From Lachnospiraceae bacterium (GTDB lineage Bacteria; Bacillota; Clostridia; Lachnospirales; Lachnospiraceae): 64,000 bases of DNA. Both the position numbers and the translations under genes were made by a program. The notes below the pieces were generated by a model. That model saw only the letters and a program-made list of their open reading frames with translations. It ran no database searches and was not told where the DNA came from. Positions 51,385 through 61,094 of this stretch are shown here, in pieces. The first letter of the stretch is position 1. Each line of letters opens with the position of its first letter. Location of the stretch: the NCBI GenBank assembly GCA_024684085.1, contig JAIKXM010000006.1, positions 27,126 to 91,125 of the forward strand, written 5' to 3'.

Positions 51385-52314
51385 ATGCTACTGAGTGTTA
51401 TAGTACCCTGCTACAACGAAGAAGAGAATGTCCCGCTGTTTTACGAGGAATTAATGAAGAACAGCGGTTTTTTCGAAGAGAAGGCTCTCGACGTTGAGGT
51501 AATATATATTGATGACGGTTCTTCCGACTCTACGGTGGAGGAAGTGAAGAAACTGCATGAGCGGGACGAGAGAGTTAAGCTGGTCTCTTTTTCGCGTAAT
51601 TTTGGTAAGGAAGCTGCAATATATGCGGGTTTTGAAAAATCATCCGGCGACTATGTTGTCATGATGGACGCAGATCTTCAAGATCCCCCGTCACTTCTGC
51701 CGGAACTGTTCGGATACGTGGAAGAGGGATATGATTCCGTTGCCACGAGGAGGGTGACCAGAAAGGGCGAACCCCCGATCAGGAGCTTCTTCGCAAGGCA
51801 GTTCTATAAGATAATGAATAAGATCAGCCGTACGGATATAGTGGACGGCGCAAGAGATTACAGGCTGATGACCAGACAGGTGGTAGACTCGATTCTGGCG
51901 CTTGGCGAGTATAACAGGTTCAGCAAGGGAATCTACGGCTGGGTTGGATTCAGGACCAAGTGGGTTGAGTTCGAGAATGTCGAGAGGATCAAGGGCGAGA
52001 CCAAGTGGAGCTTCTGGGGACTGGTACTCTATTCGCTTGAGGGTATCGTGGCCTTCAGTACCGCGCCTTTGGCACTGGCTTCTTTTATGGGTATTGTCTT
52101 CTGCCTGCTGGCTGTGGCTCTGATCGTGTTCATACTGATAAGATCAATATTCTGGACCGATCCGGTTGGCGGCTGGCCGTCGCTTGTATGTATAATATCG
52201 CTTGTAAGCGGTGTGCAGCTGCTCTGTCTTGGTATTCTCGGCCAGTATCTTGCCAAGACTTATCTTGAGGTTAAGAAGAGACCTATATATCTGAAGAAGG
52301 AAGAGATAGATTAA
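51385..52314 (+). CDS. GT2 glycosyltransferase (GtrB/DPMS-like, two C-terminal TMs)
   Basis: LLSVIVPCYNEEENVPLFYEEL; VIYIDDGSSDSTVEE; MMDADLQDPPSLLPEL. Confidence 0.95.
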   Translation: MLLSVIVPCYNEEENVPLFYEELMKNSGFFEEKALDVEVIYIDDGSSDSTVEEVKKLHERDERVKLVSFSRNFGKEAAIYAGFEKSSGDYVVMMDADLQDPPSLLPELFGYVEEGYDSVATRRVTRKGEPPIRSFFARQFYKIMNKISRTDIVDGARDYRLMTRQVVDSILALGEYNRFSKGIYGWVGFRTKWVEFENVERIKGETKWSFWGLVLYSLEGIVAFSTAPLALASFMGIVFCLLAVALIVFILIRSIFWTDPVGGWPSLVCIISLVSGVQLLCLGILGQYLAKTYLEVKKRPIYLKKEEID

Positions 52315-52317
52315 ATA

Positions 52318-53073
52318 GTGATCAGTATAATAGTTCCTGTCTATAATGCGGTCAACTACATAGAGACTACCATTGAGATGGTGTTGAAGCAGACCTTCAC
52401 CGATTGGGAGATGATCCTTGTGGATGATGATTCGAATGACGGCACAAGGGAGCTTCTGAAGAGATTAGAGGAAGAGAATGCCCTTGATGGCAGGATCAGG
52501 GTCGAATACCTCGATGGCAATAAGGCGCGTGCCGCAGGTGCGAGGAATAGAGGACTTGAGCTTGCGACAGGAAGATATATTGCCTTTCTTGATGCCGATG
52601 ATGTGTGGCTTGAGGATAAGCTTGAGACACAGCTTGCTTTCATGGAGGAGAAAGGTGCTGCTTTTTCATTCACCGCATATGAATTTGGTGATGAGGAGGC
52701 AAGAGGAACAGGTAAGATAGTTAATGTGCCGGATAAGATCACTTACAGGGAAGCTCTGTCAAGGACGGTAATTTTTACATCAACAACGATGTTTGATACT
52801 GAGCGGATGGATAAAGAACTGATCTTTATGCCGGATATAGCAAGTGAAGATACCGCAACATGGTGGAAGATACTTAAGAGCGGGATCACGGGTTACGGAC
52901 TGGGCAAAGCCCTCGTGATATACAGAAGACCTGCGAACTCTTTGTCTTCCAATAAGGCGAAGGCGGTTGTAAGGATATGGAATCTGTATCGCAAGGCGGA
53001 AGGCCTTGGCGTGATCGAGAGCGCGTATTACTTCTGCGGTTGGGCGGTAAGAGCGACATTTAGAAGATTATAG
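52318..53073 (+). CDS. GT2 glycosyltransferase (GTG start)
   Basis: ISIIVPVYNAVNYIETTIEMVLKQTFTDWEMILVDDDSNDGTRELL; FLDADDVW. Confidence 0.93.
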   Translation: MISIIVPVYNAVNYIETTIEMVLKQTFTDWEMILVDDDSNDGTRELLKRLEEENALDGRIRVEYLDGNKARAAGARNRGLELATGRYIAFLDADDVWLEDKLETQLAFMEEKGAAFSFTAYEFGDEEARGTGKIVNVPDKITYREALSRTVIFTSTTMFDTERMDKELIFMPDIASEDTATWWKILKSGITGYGLGKALVIYRRPANSLSSNKAKAVVRIWNLYRKAEGLGVIESAYYFCGWAVRATFRRL

Positions 53074-53113
53074 ATTAGAGTCATTCTTTTTGATAAATAA
53101 CTCGGAGATTATT

Positions 53114-54484
53114 ATGAAACCTGCTGAGACTGTAAAAAGAACCGTGATCCTGTTATGGAGCCTCCTGGGAGTGCTGATCATGACAGGCATGTATATTTAT
53201 ACCTGGTATTTTGTCTACAATAATGTCGATCATAAGCTGGTATGGCACGTTAAGCTCTACCTTAAGGGTCATATCCTTATGGGTATCATCTATCTGGTAT
53301 TGTTGTTTTTCTTCGTAAGTACATTCGGAGGTATGAAGATAGGATATCTTAAGCCGATGGATGTCTTCTTCTCACAGCTATTCGGTATAGCGATAGTAGA
53401 TGCCATAAGCTACGGACAGATCTCGCTTATGGAGGTAAGACTTGTTAAGGCCTATCCGATGTGGCTCCTTCTTTTTGCACAGCTCATATTCTCGCTATGC
53501 TGGTGTCTGGCAGGCAATATGCTCTACAGGGTATTCTTCCCGCCGAGGAAGCTGCTGCTCATATACGGCGATCATGACACCGGTTCGATCAGGAGTAAGT
53601 TCGCAAGCCGTAAGGATAAGTATGATATAGTCGCACTTAAGTATATGTCCGAAGAGGGTATATACGACGATATGATAAGTTCCGAATATGACGGAGTCGT
53701 GCTCTGGGATGTACCGGCCACCGTTCGCAATAAGATGCTTAAGTACATGTATGCCCATAACATAAGAGTATATATGATGCCCAAGATCTCGGATGTTATC
53801 ATAAAGGGAAGCGATCCCCTTCATCTGTTCGACACACCCATCTATCTTACAAGGGAGTATTCGCTGAAGGTGGAGCAGAGATTCGCAAAGAGGTGTATAG
53901 ACATAGTCTGTGCTCTTTTACTCGCAGTACTTACCTCACCCATAATGCTGATAACGGCGATCGTGATCTTCTGCTACGACAGGGGCCCCGTGCTCTACAA
54001 GCAGGTCAGATGTACCATCAACGGCAGGCAGTTCAAGATAATGAAGTTCAGATCCATGCGCGTGGATGCCGAGAAGGACGGAGTTGCAAGACTTGCCACC
54101 AAGAACGATTCGAGGATAACGCCTATCGGACGATTTATTCGTGCGGTGAGGATAGACGAACTTCCCCAGTTGTTCAATATTTTAAAAGGAGATATGTCTT
54201 TCATTGGACCCCGTCCCGAGAGACCTGAGATAATCGAGCAGTATATCGAGGAGATTCCGGAGTTCGCTTTCAGAATGAAGGTGAAGGCGGGACTTGCCGG
54301 ATATGCGCAGGTGTATGGCAAGTATAATACCACACCTTATGACAAGCTCAAGCTCGACCTCTCATACATAGAGAATTACAGTGTATGGCTGGATCTTAAG
54401 CTCATGCTGTTGACACTTAAGATACTCTTCACCCCCGATGCTACAGAGGGCGTGGATGAAGACAAGACTACGGCAGCAGGCTGA
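53114..54484 (+). CDS. Exopolysaccharide sugar-phosphate transferase (polyprenyl glycosylphosphotransferase)
   Basis: KRCIDIVCALLLAVLTSPIMLITAI; KFRSMRVDAEKDG; RIDELPQLFNILKGDMSFIGPRPERPE. Confidence 0.95.
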   Translation: MKPAETVKRTVILLWSLLGVLIMTGMYIYTWYFVYNNVDHKLVWHVKLYLKGHILMGIIYLVLLFFFVSTFGGMKIGYLKPMDVFFSQLFGIAIVDAISYGQISLMEVRLVKAYPMWLLLFAQLIFSLCWCLAGNMLYRVFFPPRKLLLIYGDHDTGSIRSKFASRKDKYDIVALKYMSEEGIYDDMISSEYDGVVLWDVPATVRNKMLKYMYAHNIRVYMMPKISDVIIKGSDPLHLFDTPIYLTREYSLKVEQRFAKRCIDIVCALLLAVLTSPIMLITAIVIFCYDRGPVLYKQVRCTINGRQFKIMKFRSMRVDAEKDGVARLATKNDSRITPIGRFIRAVRIDELPQLFNILKGDMSFIGPRPERPEIIEQYIEEIPEFAFRMKVKAGLAGYAQVYGKYNTTPYDKLKLDLSYIENYSVWLDLKLMLLTLKILFTPDATEGVDEDKTTAAG

Positions 54485-54538
54485 GTGCGAAGATCAGATG
54501 ACAGTGCTGTCGTCGACCACAATGACTAATGGAGATTG

Positions 54539-55450
54539 ATGATGAAGAAGCAATATATGGACGAGCCGGTAGATCTCAAACGACTTATGTCCTTCCTTAT
54601 CAGAAGAGCGTTTATAGTCCTCTTATCGGTTGCAGTCGGTGCGCTCATAGGCTTATGCCTCTACAAGGCCTATACCGGCATCACGAACGGTGAGCCCAAG
54701 TACAGGATAACCGATGACTATTACATAACCTTTGATTTTGATAAGTTCATCCATGCGACGGATTATTATAATGCCTATACATGGAATGAGATCCTCCATG
54801 ACGATCCGATCGTCGATCGCGTGATGGCGGAGCTTCCCGAGGGTACTGACAGAGAAGAAGTGCTCGCTTCGGTTACGAGCGAGATGCTAAGCGACTATAG
54901 GATCCTTACCGTCTACATTACCGCAAAAGATCCCGAACTGACAGACAGGATAGCCACGGCATACAATAAGGCCATGTTTGCGTTTGGTGAGCAGATAGAT
55001 ATGATCACAGTGATTGAACTGTGGAGTGACGGCGATGTAGTAGAATATAACGAGAATACACGTGGCGGAAATGCGGCGATCCTGGGAGCGATACTTGGAT
55101 TTGTGATAAGCTTCTTCGCGCTTCTGATAATGTATCTTGCCGACGACGGAATATATTCGGAACGCGACTGGCGTAACCGTTATAAGGATATAGTCTTTCT
55201 TGGTGCGAAAGGCAGCGAGATGTATAAGAAGAATAAGGACTTTATACTTGGCGAAGACAAGGATTATCCTTTTGTTAATGTATCGGATATTAGGCCTGAG
55301 GATCTGGATTATGATCCATTAAGGAACGCCGGAGGCGTTATCTTAGAGTTTACTAAGGGGCGCGACAAGGGCAGGGATATCGATGAGATGATATATGCTC
55401 TTGAGAAGCAGAATGTAGATATAGTTGCATCATGCTTTACGATGAATTGA
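54539..55450 (+). CDS. Wzz-like chain-length regulator with cytoplasmic C-terminal extension
   Basis: KRLMSFLIRRAFIVLLSVAVGALIGLCLYK; second TM GAILGFVISFFALLIMYLADDG; about 100-aa cytoplasmic tail. Confidence 0.7.
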   Translation: MMKKQYMDEPVDLKRLMSFLIRRAFIVLLSVAVGALIGLCLYKAYTGITNGEPKYRITDDYYITFDFDKFIHATDYYNAYTWNEILHDDPIVDRVMAELPEGTDREEVLASVTSEMLSDYRILTVYITAKDPELTDRIATAYNKAMFAFGEQIDMITVIELWSDGDVVEYNENTRGGNAAILGAILGFVISFFALLIMYLADDGIYSERDWRNRYKDIVFLGAKGSEMYKKNKDFILGEDKDYPFVNVSDIRPEDLDYDPLRNAGGVILEFTKGRDKGRDIDEMIYALEKQNVDIVASCFTMN

Positions 55451-55545
55451 TGGAAACTTTAGTTTTCTAAAGCGGCGCACACTTGTGACTTTAGTCGTGT
55501 GAGGCTTCGCGGTTTGATCGTACCTTAGTGTATGAAGGAGTAAAA

Positions 55546-56328
55546 ATGACCATACAGACACTTGTGTCAGCTCTACAACAGAATACGGAAGCGCTTCCGG
55601 ATAAGATGGGTCTTGAGGCAGATGCCATCATCATCAATCAGTGCGATGAGTATTCTTATTCCGAGACTGATGCGGATGGAAGGAAGATAAAAGTCTTCAA
55701 CTGCAATGACAGAGGTGTCGGTTTAAGTCGTAATACGGCTCTGATGAGAGCAGACGCGGATATAGTCCTCTTTTCCGATGAGGATATCATCTATGAGAAG
55801 GGATATACGGAGACTATCCTTAAGGCATTCGAAGAGAGAACGGAAGCCGATATACTCATCTTCAATCTCGAAGTTGATGAGAGCAGAAGAACCTACTTCA
55901 ATACTTCCGAGCATAAGGTGCACTGGTATAACTGCGGAAGGTATCCGACCTACAGTTTTGCGTGCAGAAGAGAAAGGCTGATAAGCCATAATATAACCTT
56001 CAATCTTAACTTTGGCGGCGGTACACCGTACTGTAACGGTGAGGACAGTCTCTTCATAAGCGAATGTCTGAAAAAGGGGCTTAAGGTGGTGGCTCTCCCC
56101 ATAACGATAGGCAGGGAAGAGGTACGTCCAAGTACCTGGTTCAAGGGATATAATGAGAAGTTCTTCTTTGACAGAGGTGTGCTCTATCACTTCCTCTACG
56201 GCAGGATGGCAAGAGTCTGGGGACTCAGATTCATCTTTAAGAATAAAGGTGAGATGTGTAAGGAAATAACTCCCGGGAAGGCGTATTCGTTGCTTTCCGA
56301 AGGCATAGATCACGGAGCAGGGATGTAA
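55546..56328 (+). CDS. Glycosyltransferase (GT-A fold, GT2-like)
   Basis: GVGLSRNTALMRADADIVLFSDEDIIYEKGYTETIL; GEDSLFISECLKKGL. Confidence 0.8.
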   Translation: MTIQTLVSALQQNTEALPDKMGLEADAIIINQCDEYSYSETDADGRKIKVFNCNDRGVGLSRNTALMRADADIVLFSDEDIIYEKGYTETILKAFEERTEADILIFNLEVDESRRTYFNTSEHKVHWYNCGRYPTYSFACRRERLISHNITFNLNFGGGTPYCNGEDSLFISECLKKGLKVVALPITIGREEVRPSTWFKGYNEKFFFDRGVLYHFLYGRMARVWGLRFIFKNKGEMCKEITPGKAYSLLSEGIDHGAGM

Positions 56329-56343
56329 TAGACGGTAAATAAC

Positions 56344-57525
56344 ATGTTGTTGTATACGGGAATCACTTTGCTGACAGTATTACTGGCAGCTTTGGTCAGA
56401 CCAACTTCATACAGGAACAGCAGGCAGCGGGTAATGAACATGGTAAGCTTCGCTGCCATTTTCACAATACTTACTCTGCTTGCGGCATTCAGGCTTGAAG
56501 TGGGTAATGACTACGGTAATTATGTAACGACCTGCCATGAGATATTCAACAAGGGTTATGTGGTGACAGAGCCCGGCTTCAATCTTGTGGTTCGTATTCT
56601 CTATACCATTTCGGGCAAAGAAGACTACATTCTGATGTTCGCATTTTTCGGTGCTGCGATAGTCTTCCTGTTCTTATATGCCTTTATCACGATGAGTGAC
56701 AGCTTCCTCTGGTCTGTTTTTCTTTTTATGACTTTGGGTGTATATTTCAGGTCATTCAATACGGTAAGATATTATTTCGTTCTTGCGATAACTCTTTTGT
56801 TGCTGCGACTTGTGTCCGATGTGGTCGTGCAGGATCCGAAGGACGGCAGCAGGCATATCAGTTATCAGAGACTTATATTTTTCATAATTCTGACACTTGT
56901 GTCAGCTACCTTCCATAAAAGTGTGCTGGTCATCATTCCTCTGTATCTCTTTTGCAGACTGCCTCTGCGCAAGTGGATGCTGTTATTGATAGGTGTTCTG
57001 GCGGCCGCGGGATTCTTCCTGTATGAGCCTATCATGGAACTGGGGCTTAAGTTCTATCCGTCTTACATCGGTACGGAATATATCACCCGACAGGTGTCGA
57101 TAAGTGACTATCTGCCGGCAGTCGGCAGGGGTATCCTTGTTCTGATCTTATCGATCATCTGCTACAGAGAGGCTGTAAGCGATAGGGCCGATAACAAGCT
57201 GTATATGAATATGAACATTCTGGGAATCGCGCTGTATTGCAGTTGCTACAGACTTCCTCTGATATCGAGGATAGGTTATTATCTGATGACTTCACATCTG
57301 ATCTTCGTCCCCAATATCATCAGTTCCCTGACGGGCAGGAAGAAGAAGATCGTCATGATAGCTGTAGCGGTATTTGCTTTGATATATTATGTGTATTTCC
57401 TAAGAGGAGCTTACGAAGTGGGAACGAGAGTCCTGCCATACAGAAGCTGGCTCTTTGATACGGCCGACTGGCTCGACCAGACGGATATATTTGACTGGGG
57501 TGTACTGACACCTCTGGAGCGATGA
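56344..57525 (+). CDS. EpsG-family/Wzy-like polysaccharide polymerase
   Basis: Polytopic; FRLEVGNDYGNYV and GYVVTEPGFNLVVRIL, typical of EpsG proteins. Confidence 0.85.
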   Translation: MLLYTGITLLTVLLAALVRPTSYRNSRQRVMNMVSFAAIFTILTLLAAFRLEVGNDYGNYVTTCHEIFNKGYVVTEPGFNLVVRILYTISGKEDYILMFAFFGAAIVFLFLYAFITMSDSFLWSVFLFMTLGVYFRSFNTVRYYFVLAITLLLLRLVSDVVVQDPKDGSRHISYQRLIFFIILTLVSATFHKSVLVIIPLYLFCRLPLRKWMLLLIGVLAAAGFFLYEPIMELGLKFYPSYIGTEYITRQVSISDYLPAVGRGILVLILSIICYREAVSDRADNKLYMNMNILGIALYCSCYRLPLISRIGYYLMTSHLIFVPNIISSLTGRKKKIVMIAVAVFALIYYVYFLRGAYEVGTRVLPYRSWLFDTADWLDQTDIFDWGVLTPLER

Positions 57526-57527
57526 TT

Positions 57528-58550
57528 ATGAAGATAAGATTTGTGATCTTTGTCGTATGTCTCAATTCAGGAGATAAGCTTATGAGTACTCTTAAGAGTA
57601 TATATGAGCAGACTTACGACAATGTGGAGATAGTGATCAAAGACGGCCTGTCAACAGATACGTCTGTTAAGGAACTTAAGACGTTACTTAATGTAGATGG
57701 TGACAGCTTCGCTACAGATACGTCTGTTAAGGAGCTTAAGACATTACGTAATGCTGAAGGCGACAGCTTCTCAACAGATATGTCTGCTAAAGAACTTAAG
57801 GCTTTATTTAATACGGAGGGTGATAGCTTCGCTACCGTATACGAGGGTAAGAAGACGGTCTTTACCGCTAAGTCTGATAAAGGTATCTACGATGCCATGA
57901 ATCAGGCGGTAGAGATATGGTATGGCCTGAACAGTTCGGTGGATGAGGGCGAGAGGGTGTACTGCCAGTTCCTTAATTGCGGGGATGTTTTTTATAATAA
58001 GACTGTTCTTGAGGATATGGCGGAAAAGATAAAAAGTGATACGCGTGTCAGTGATGATGAGTTATTGATCTGTTACGGTGACAGGTTTAATGTATTACAG
58101 GGATCCGTGGTGACGTCGAGTCCCAAGATCAATGATCTTGCGCTGTATCGGAACGTGCCCTGTCATCAGGTGTGCTTCTATGACTACAGGCTGATGGCTG
58201 ACAGAGGTGGAGAGTCTTATACCTGTTATTATCAGAAGTACAATGTGCGAGGGGATTATGAGCACTTTCTGAACTGTGTCTATGAGAGAGGGGCAGGGAC
58301 CCGTCATATGGATATCGTGATATGCAGATATGAGGGAGGAGGTTATTCCGAGACCCCCGAGAACAGGAAAAAGAGTGAGCAGCAGCACAGAGAGATAACC
58401 CGGAGGTATATGGGCGTTAAAGCGGACATATACAGGTGGATAATGATACTCAGCGGAGCGAGGATAAGGACATATCTGTCGGAGAGTCCGGTTTTCGCAG
58501 GTGTATACAATAAGATCAAGTCGGCTATTTATGGGATGGGTAGAAAATGA
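57528..58550 (+). CDS. GT2 glycosyltransferase with internal 20-aa tandem repeats
   Basis: LKSIYEQTYDNVEIVIKDGLSTDTS; KGIYDAMNQA; three 20-residue repeats. Confidence 0.85.
   Translation: MKIRFVIFVVCLNSGDKLMSTLKSIYEQTYDNVEIVIKDGLSTDTSVKELKTLLNVDGDSFATDTSVKELKTLRNAEGDSFSTDMSAKELKALFNTEGDSFATVYEGKKTVFTAKSDKGIYDAMNQAVEIWYGLNSSVDEGERVYCQFLNCGDVFYNKTVLEDMAEKIKSDTRVSDDELLICYGDRFNVLQGSVVTSSPKINDLALYRNVPCHQVCFYDYRLMADRGGESYTCYYQKYNVRGDYEHFLNCVYERGAGTRHMDIVICRYEGGGYSETPENRKKSEQQHREITRRYMGVKADIYRWIMILSGARIRTYLSESPVFAGVYNKIKSAIYGMGRK
57655..57834 (+). repeat. Three in-frame 60-bp tandem repeats inside a glycosyltransferase CDS
   Basis: TDTSVKELKTLLNVDGDSFA / TDTSVKELKTLRNAEGDSFS / TDMSAKELKALFNTEGDSFA; nucleotide period exactly 60. 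Confidence 0.95.
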
Positions 58551-59878
58551 GAGTTTTATGGCTATGTAATCTTGTTCCGCCAATGATAGCGGAGAAACTG
58601 AATCTTCCGGTCAGTGTTAAAGAAGGCTGGATCACGGGGACACTTCAGAAGATAGTCGAAGATTATGAAGAGGACGGCGGACTGGAGCTGGAGATAGGTA
58701 TATGTTTTCCCGTGCCTTCCGAGAAGCAGGTCTTTAAGTTCGAAGTCGGTGTAACGGTACTGGGAAGGAAGCAGTATCCCGTAACCTGTTATTCTTTTTA
58801 TGAAGATACCTCTAAGCCTCAGGATTATTGTGAATCCATGACAGGCAGGTTCGAAGAGATCATAGAAGATTATCAGCCTGATCTGGTGCATGCCTTCGGT
58901 ACGGAATATCCTCATACCTTCGCCATGTCATTGGAGCTTATAGGATCCGACAGACTGCTTATAGGTCTTCAGGGCATCATAAGCAGATGCGGAGAAGAGT
59001 ATCTTGCTTCTCTGCCTGAGGTCATAGCGAACGGAAGGACCTTCCGGGATATAGTCCGGAGAGACAGTATTGCGGAACAGCAGGCCAAGTTCCTTGAGCG
59101 CGGTGAATATGAGAAGCAGGCCATCAGGAATTGCCGCCATGTAATGGGAAGAACGGATTTTGACAGGGAAGCGGCGCTTTCCCTTAATCCTGATATTAAG
59201 TATCACAGGCTTAATGAGACCATGAGGGATACCTTCTATGACGGAACCTGGGATGTGAATAATTGTGATAAGCATGTCATATTCGTGAGCCAGGCCGACT
59301 ATCCGCTGAAGGGCTTCCATTATCTTCTTGAGGCTATGCCGGAGATATTGGAGGAATATCCCGATGCCACCATCAAGGTAGCGGGTAATGATATAACAGG
59401 TTTTGAGACACTCAGGCAGAAGATCAGGCTGGGTGGTTACGGAAGATACTTAAGAGCACTTATGCAGACATATCAGCTTACTGAGAAGGTCTCTTTCCTC
59501 GGCATGATGAATGCGGAAGAGATGAAGCTCCAGTATCTGAGGTGTCATACTTATGTTTGTCCATCTGCTCTTGAGAATTCACCCAATTCCGTAGCGGAGG
59601 CCATGCTCATGGGTGTTCCCGTTGTTGCTTCCGATACGGGCGGTATACCTTCGATGATAGATTCACCTGAGGAAGGTCGTCTTTTCCCGGTAGGCAACAG
59701 TCATGAGCTTGCCGAGAATATCAAGGCTATATGGAAGGACGACGGCCTTGCGAGTGAAATGTCCGCCTGCGAGATGCAGAGAGCTGCGGATACTCATAAC
59801 AGAGAGAAGAATTTTAACAGATTGATAGAGATATACAGAGAGGTTATAGATGCTGCCAAGAATAGTAATGGTGAGTAA
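58547..59878 (+). CDS. GT4-family glycosyltransferase
   Basis: VIFVSQADYPLKGFHYLLEAMPEIL; HTYVCPSALENSPNSVAEAMLMGVPVVASDTGGIPSMI. Confidence 0.93.
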   Translation: MRVLWLCNLVPPMIAEKLNLPVSVKEGWITGTLQKIVEDYEEDGGLELEIGICFPVPSEKQVFKFEVGVTVLGRKQYPVTCYSFYEDTSKPQDYCESMTGRFEEIIEDYQPDLVHAFGTEYPHTFAMSLELIGSDRLLIGLQGIISRCGEEYLASLPEVIANGRTFRDIVRRDSIAEQQAKFLERGEYEKQAIRNCRHVMGRTDFDREAALSLNPDIKYHRLNETMRDTFYDGTWDVNNCDKHVIFVSQADYPLKGFHYLLEAMPEILEEYPDATIKVAGNDITGFETLRQKIRLGGYGRYLRALMQTYQLTEKVSFLGMMNAEEMKLQYLRCHTYVCPSALENSPNSVAEAMLMGVPVVASDTGGIPSMIDSPEEGRLFPVGNSHELAENIKAIWKDDGLASEMSACEMQRAADTHNREKNFNRLIEIYREVIDAAKNSNGE

Positions 59879-61052
59879 TTATATCAACCACCATCAGCTT
59901 CCCTTCTGTAATGCCATGTACGGAAGACTCGGTGACAATTTTATATTTATCCAGACTGAGCCTATGGAAGAGGAAAGGGTCAGGATGGGATGGCAGATCA
60001 GAGAGGAAGATGTGCCCTACCTTCGCCTGTCCTATTCCGACAGGGAAGAGGCAATGAGGCTTATAATGGACTGTGACCTTCTCCTGGCAGGCTGGACTGA
60101 AGCGGAGCAGATGTTCAGACCGCGCCTTAAGGCCGGCAGGCTGACTCTCAGGGTGAGTGAGAGGATATACCGTGAGGGCAGATGGAAGTTCATCTCACCC
60201 AGGGGTCTTATACGCAAATATATGGATCATACCCGATTCCGCAATTCCCCTGCATATCTGTTGTGCAACGGTTCTTATGTTGCGGGGGATTTTAACCTTA
60301 TAGGTGCATACCCCGGCAAAAAATACCGCTTTGGGTATTTTCCCGAGACCAGAGTCTTCGAAGACGAGTCCGAACTGTGGGAGAAGAAGGGAATATTCAA
60401 CAGAGTTAAGATAGAGCATCCGGAGGAGCTGCCGCTTACGCCTCCCATACTCTATGACAGACCGTTTGAGATAGTCTGGGCAGGAAGGTTCATGGAACTT
60501 AAGCATCCGGAATATATGATAAAGCTCGCAGCGGATCTTGTAAGAGCAGGATTCAGGTTCCATATACATATGATCGGTGACGGTGAGTTAAAGAGCCGTA
60601 TGGAAGAATATGCCGAGGCGGAGCTTGTGGCGGAATATATTACAATGTACGGTTACAAGTCGCCTGAGGAAGTAAGGGATATAATGGAGAACTGCCATAT
60701 CCATGTATTCACCAGTAACCGGCTTGAGGGCTGGGGAGCTGTGGTCAATGAGGGCATGAATGCCGGACTGGCCGAGGTAGTAAGCGGTGAGGCAGGTTGC
60801 GCTGATTATCTTATAGAAGACGGAGTTAACGGTCTGATATACAGGAAAGACCGCTATGAGGATATGAGGGACAGAGTTATCAGTCTTATGGAGGACCCGG
60901 AGTATATGTTCAGGTTGGGTAAGGCTGCCTATAAGACTATTGTGACGGAATGGAATGCCGAGACGGCGGCAGACAGAGTCATTGCTTTTTATGAAGGCCA
61001 TACGAACGGCAGGATAGATATTCCAGCGTCGGGACCGATGTCAGAAGCCTGA
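59850..61052 (+). CDS. GT4-family glycosyltransferase
   Basis: PFEIVWAGRFMELKHPEYMIKLAADLVRAGFRFHIHMIGDGEL; HVFTSNRLEGWGAVVNEGMNAGLAEVVSGEAGCADYLI; overlaps upstream gene by 29 nt. Confidence 0.92.
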   Translation: MLPRIVMVSNYINHHQLPFCNAMYGRLGDNFIFIQTEPMEEERVRMGWQIREEDVPYLRLSYSDREEAMRLIMDCDLLLAGWTEAEQMFRPRLKAGRLTLRVSERIYREGRWKFISPRGLIRKYMDHTRFRNSPAYLLCNGSYVAGDFNLIGAYPGKKYRFGYFPETRVFEDESELWEKKGIFNRVKIEHPEELPLTPPILYDRPFEIVWAGRFMELKHPEYMIKLAADLVRAGFRFHIHMIGDGELKSRMEEYAEAELVAEYITMYGYKSPEEVRDIMENCHIHVFTSNRLEGWGAVVNEGMNAGLAEVVSGEAGCADYLIEDGVNGLIYRKDRYEDMRDRVISLMEDPEYMFRLGKAAYKTIVTEWNAETAADRVIAFYEGHTNGRIDIPASGPMSEA

Positions 61053-61094
61053 TCGATTGGCAGTCGGTTACTTAATAACAGTCGGAGAAGGATA

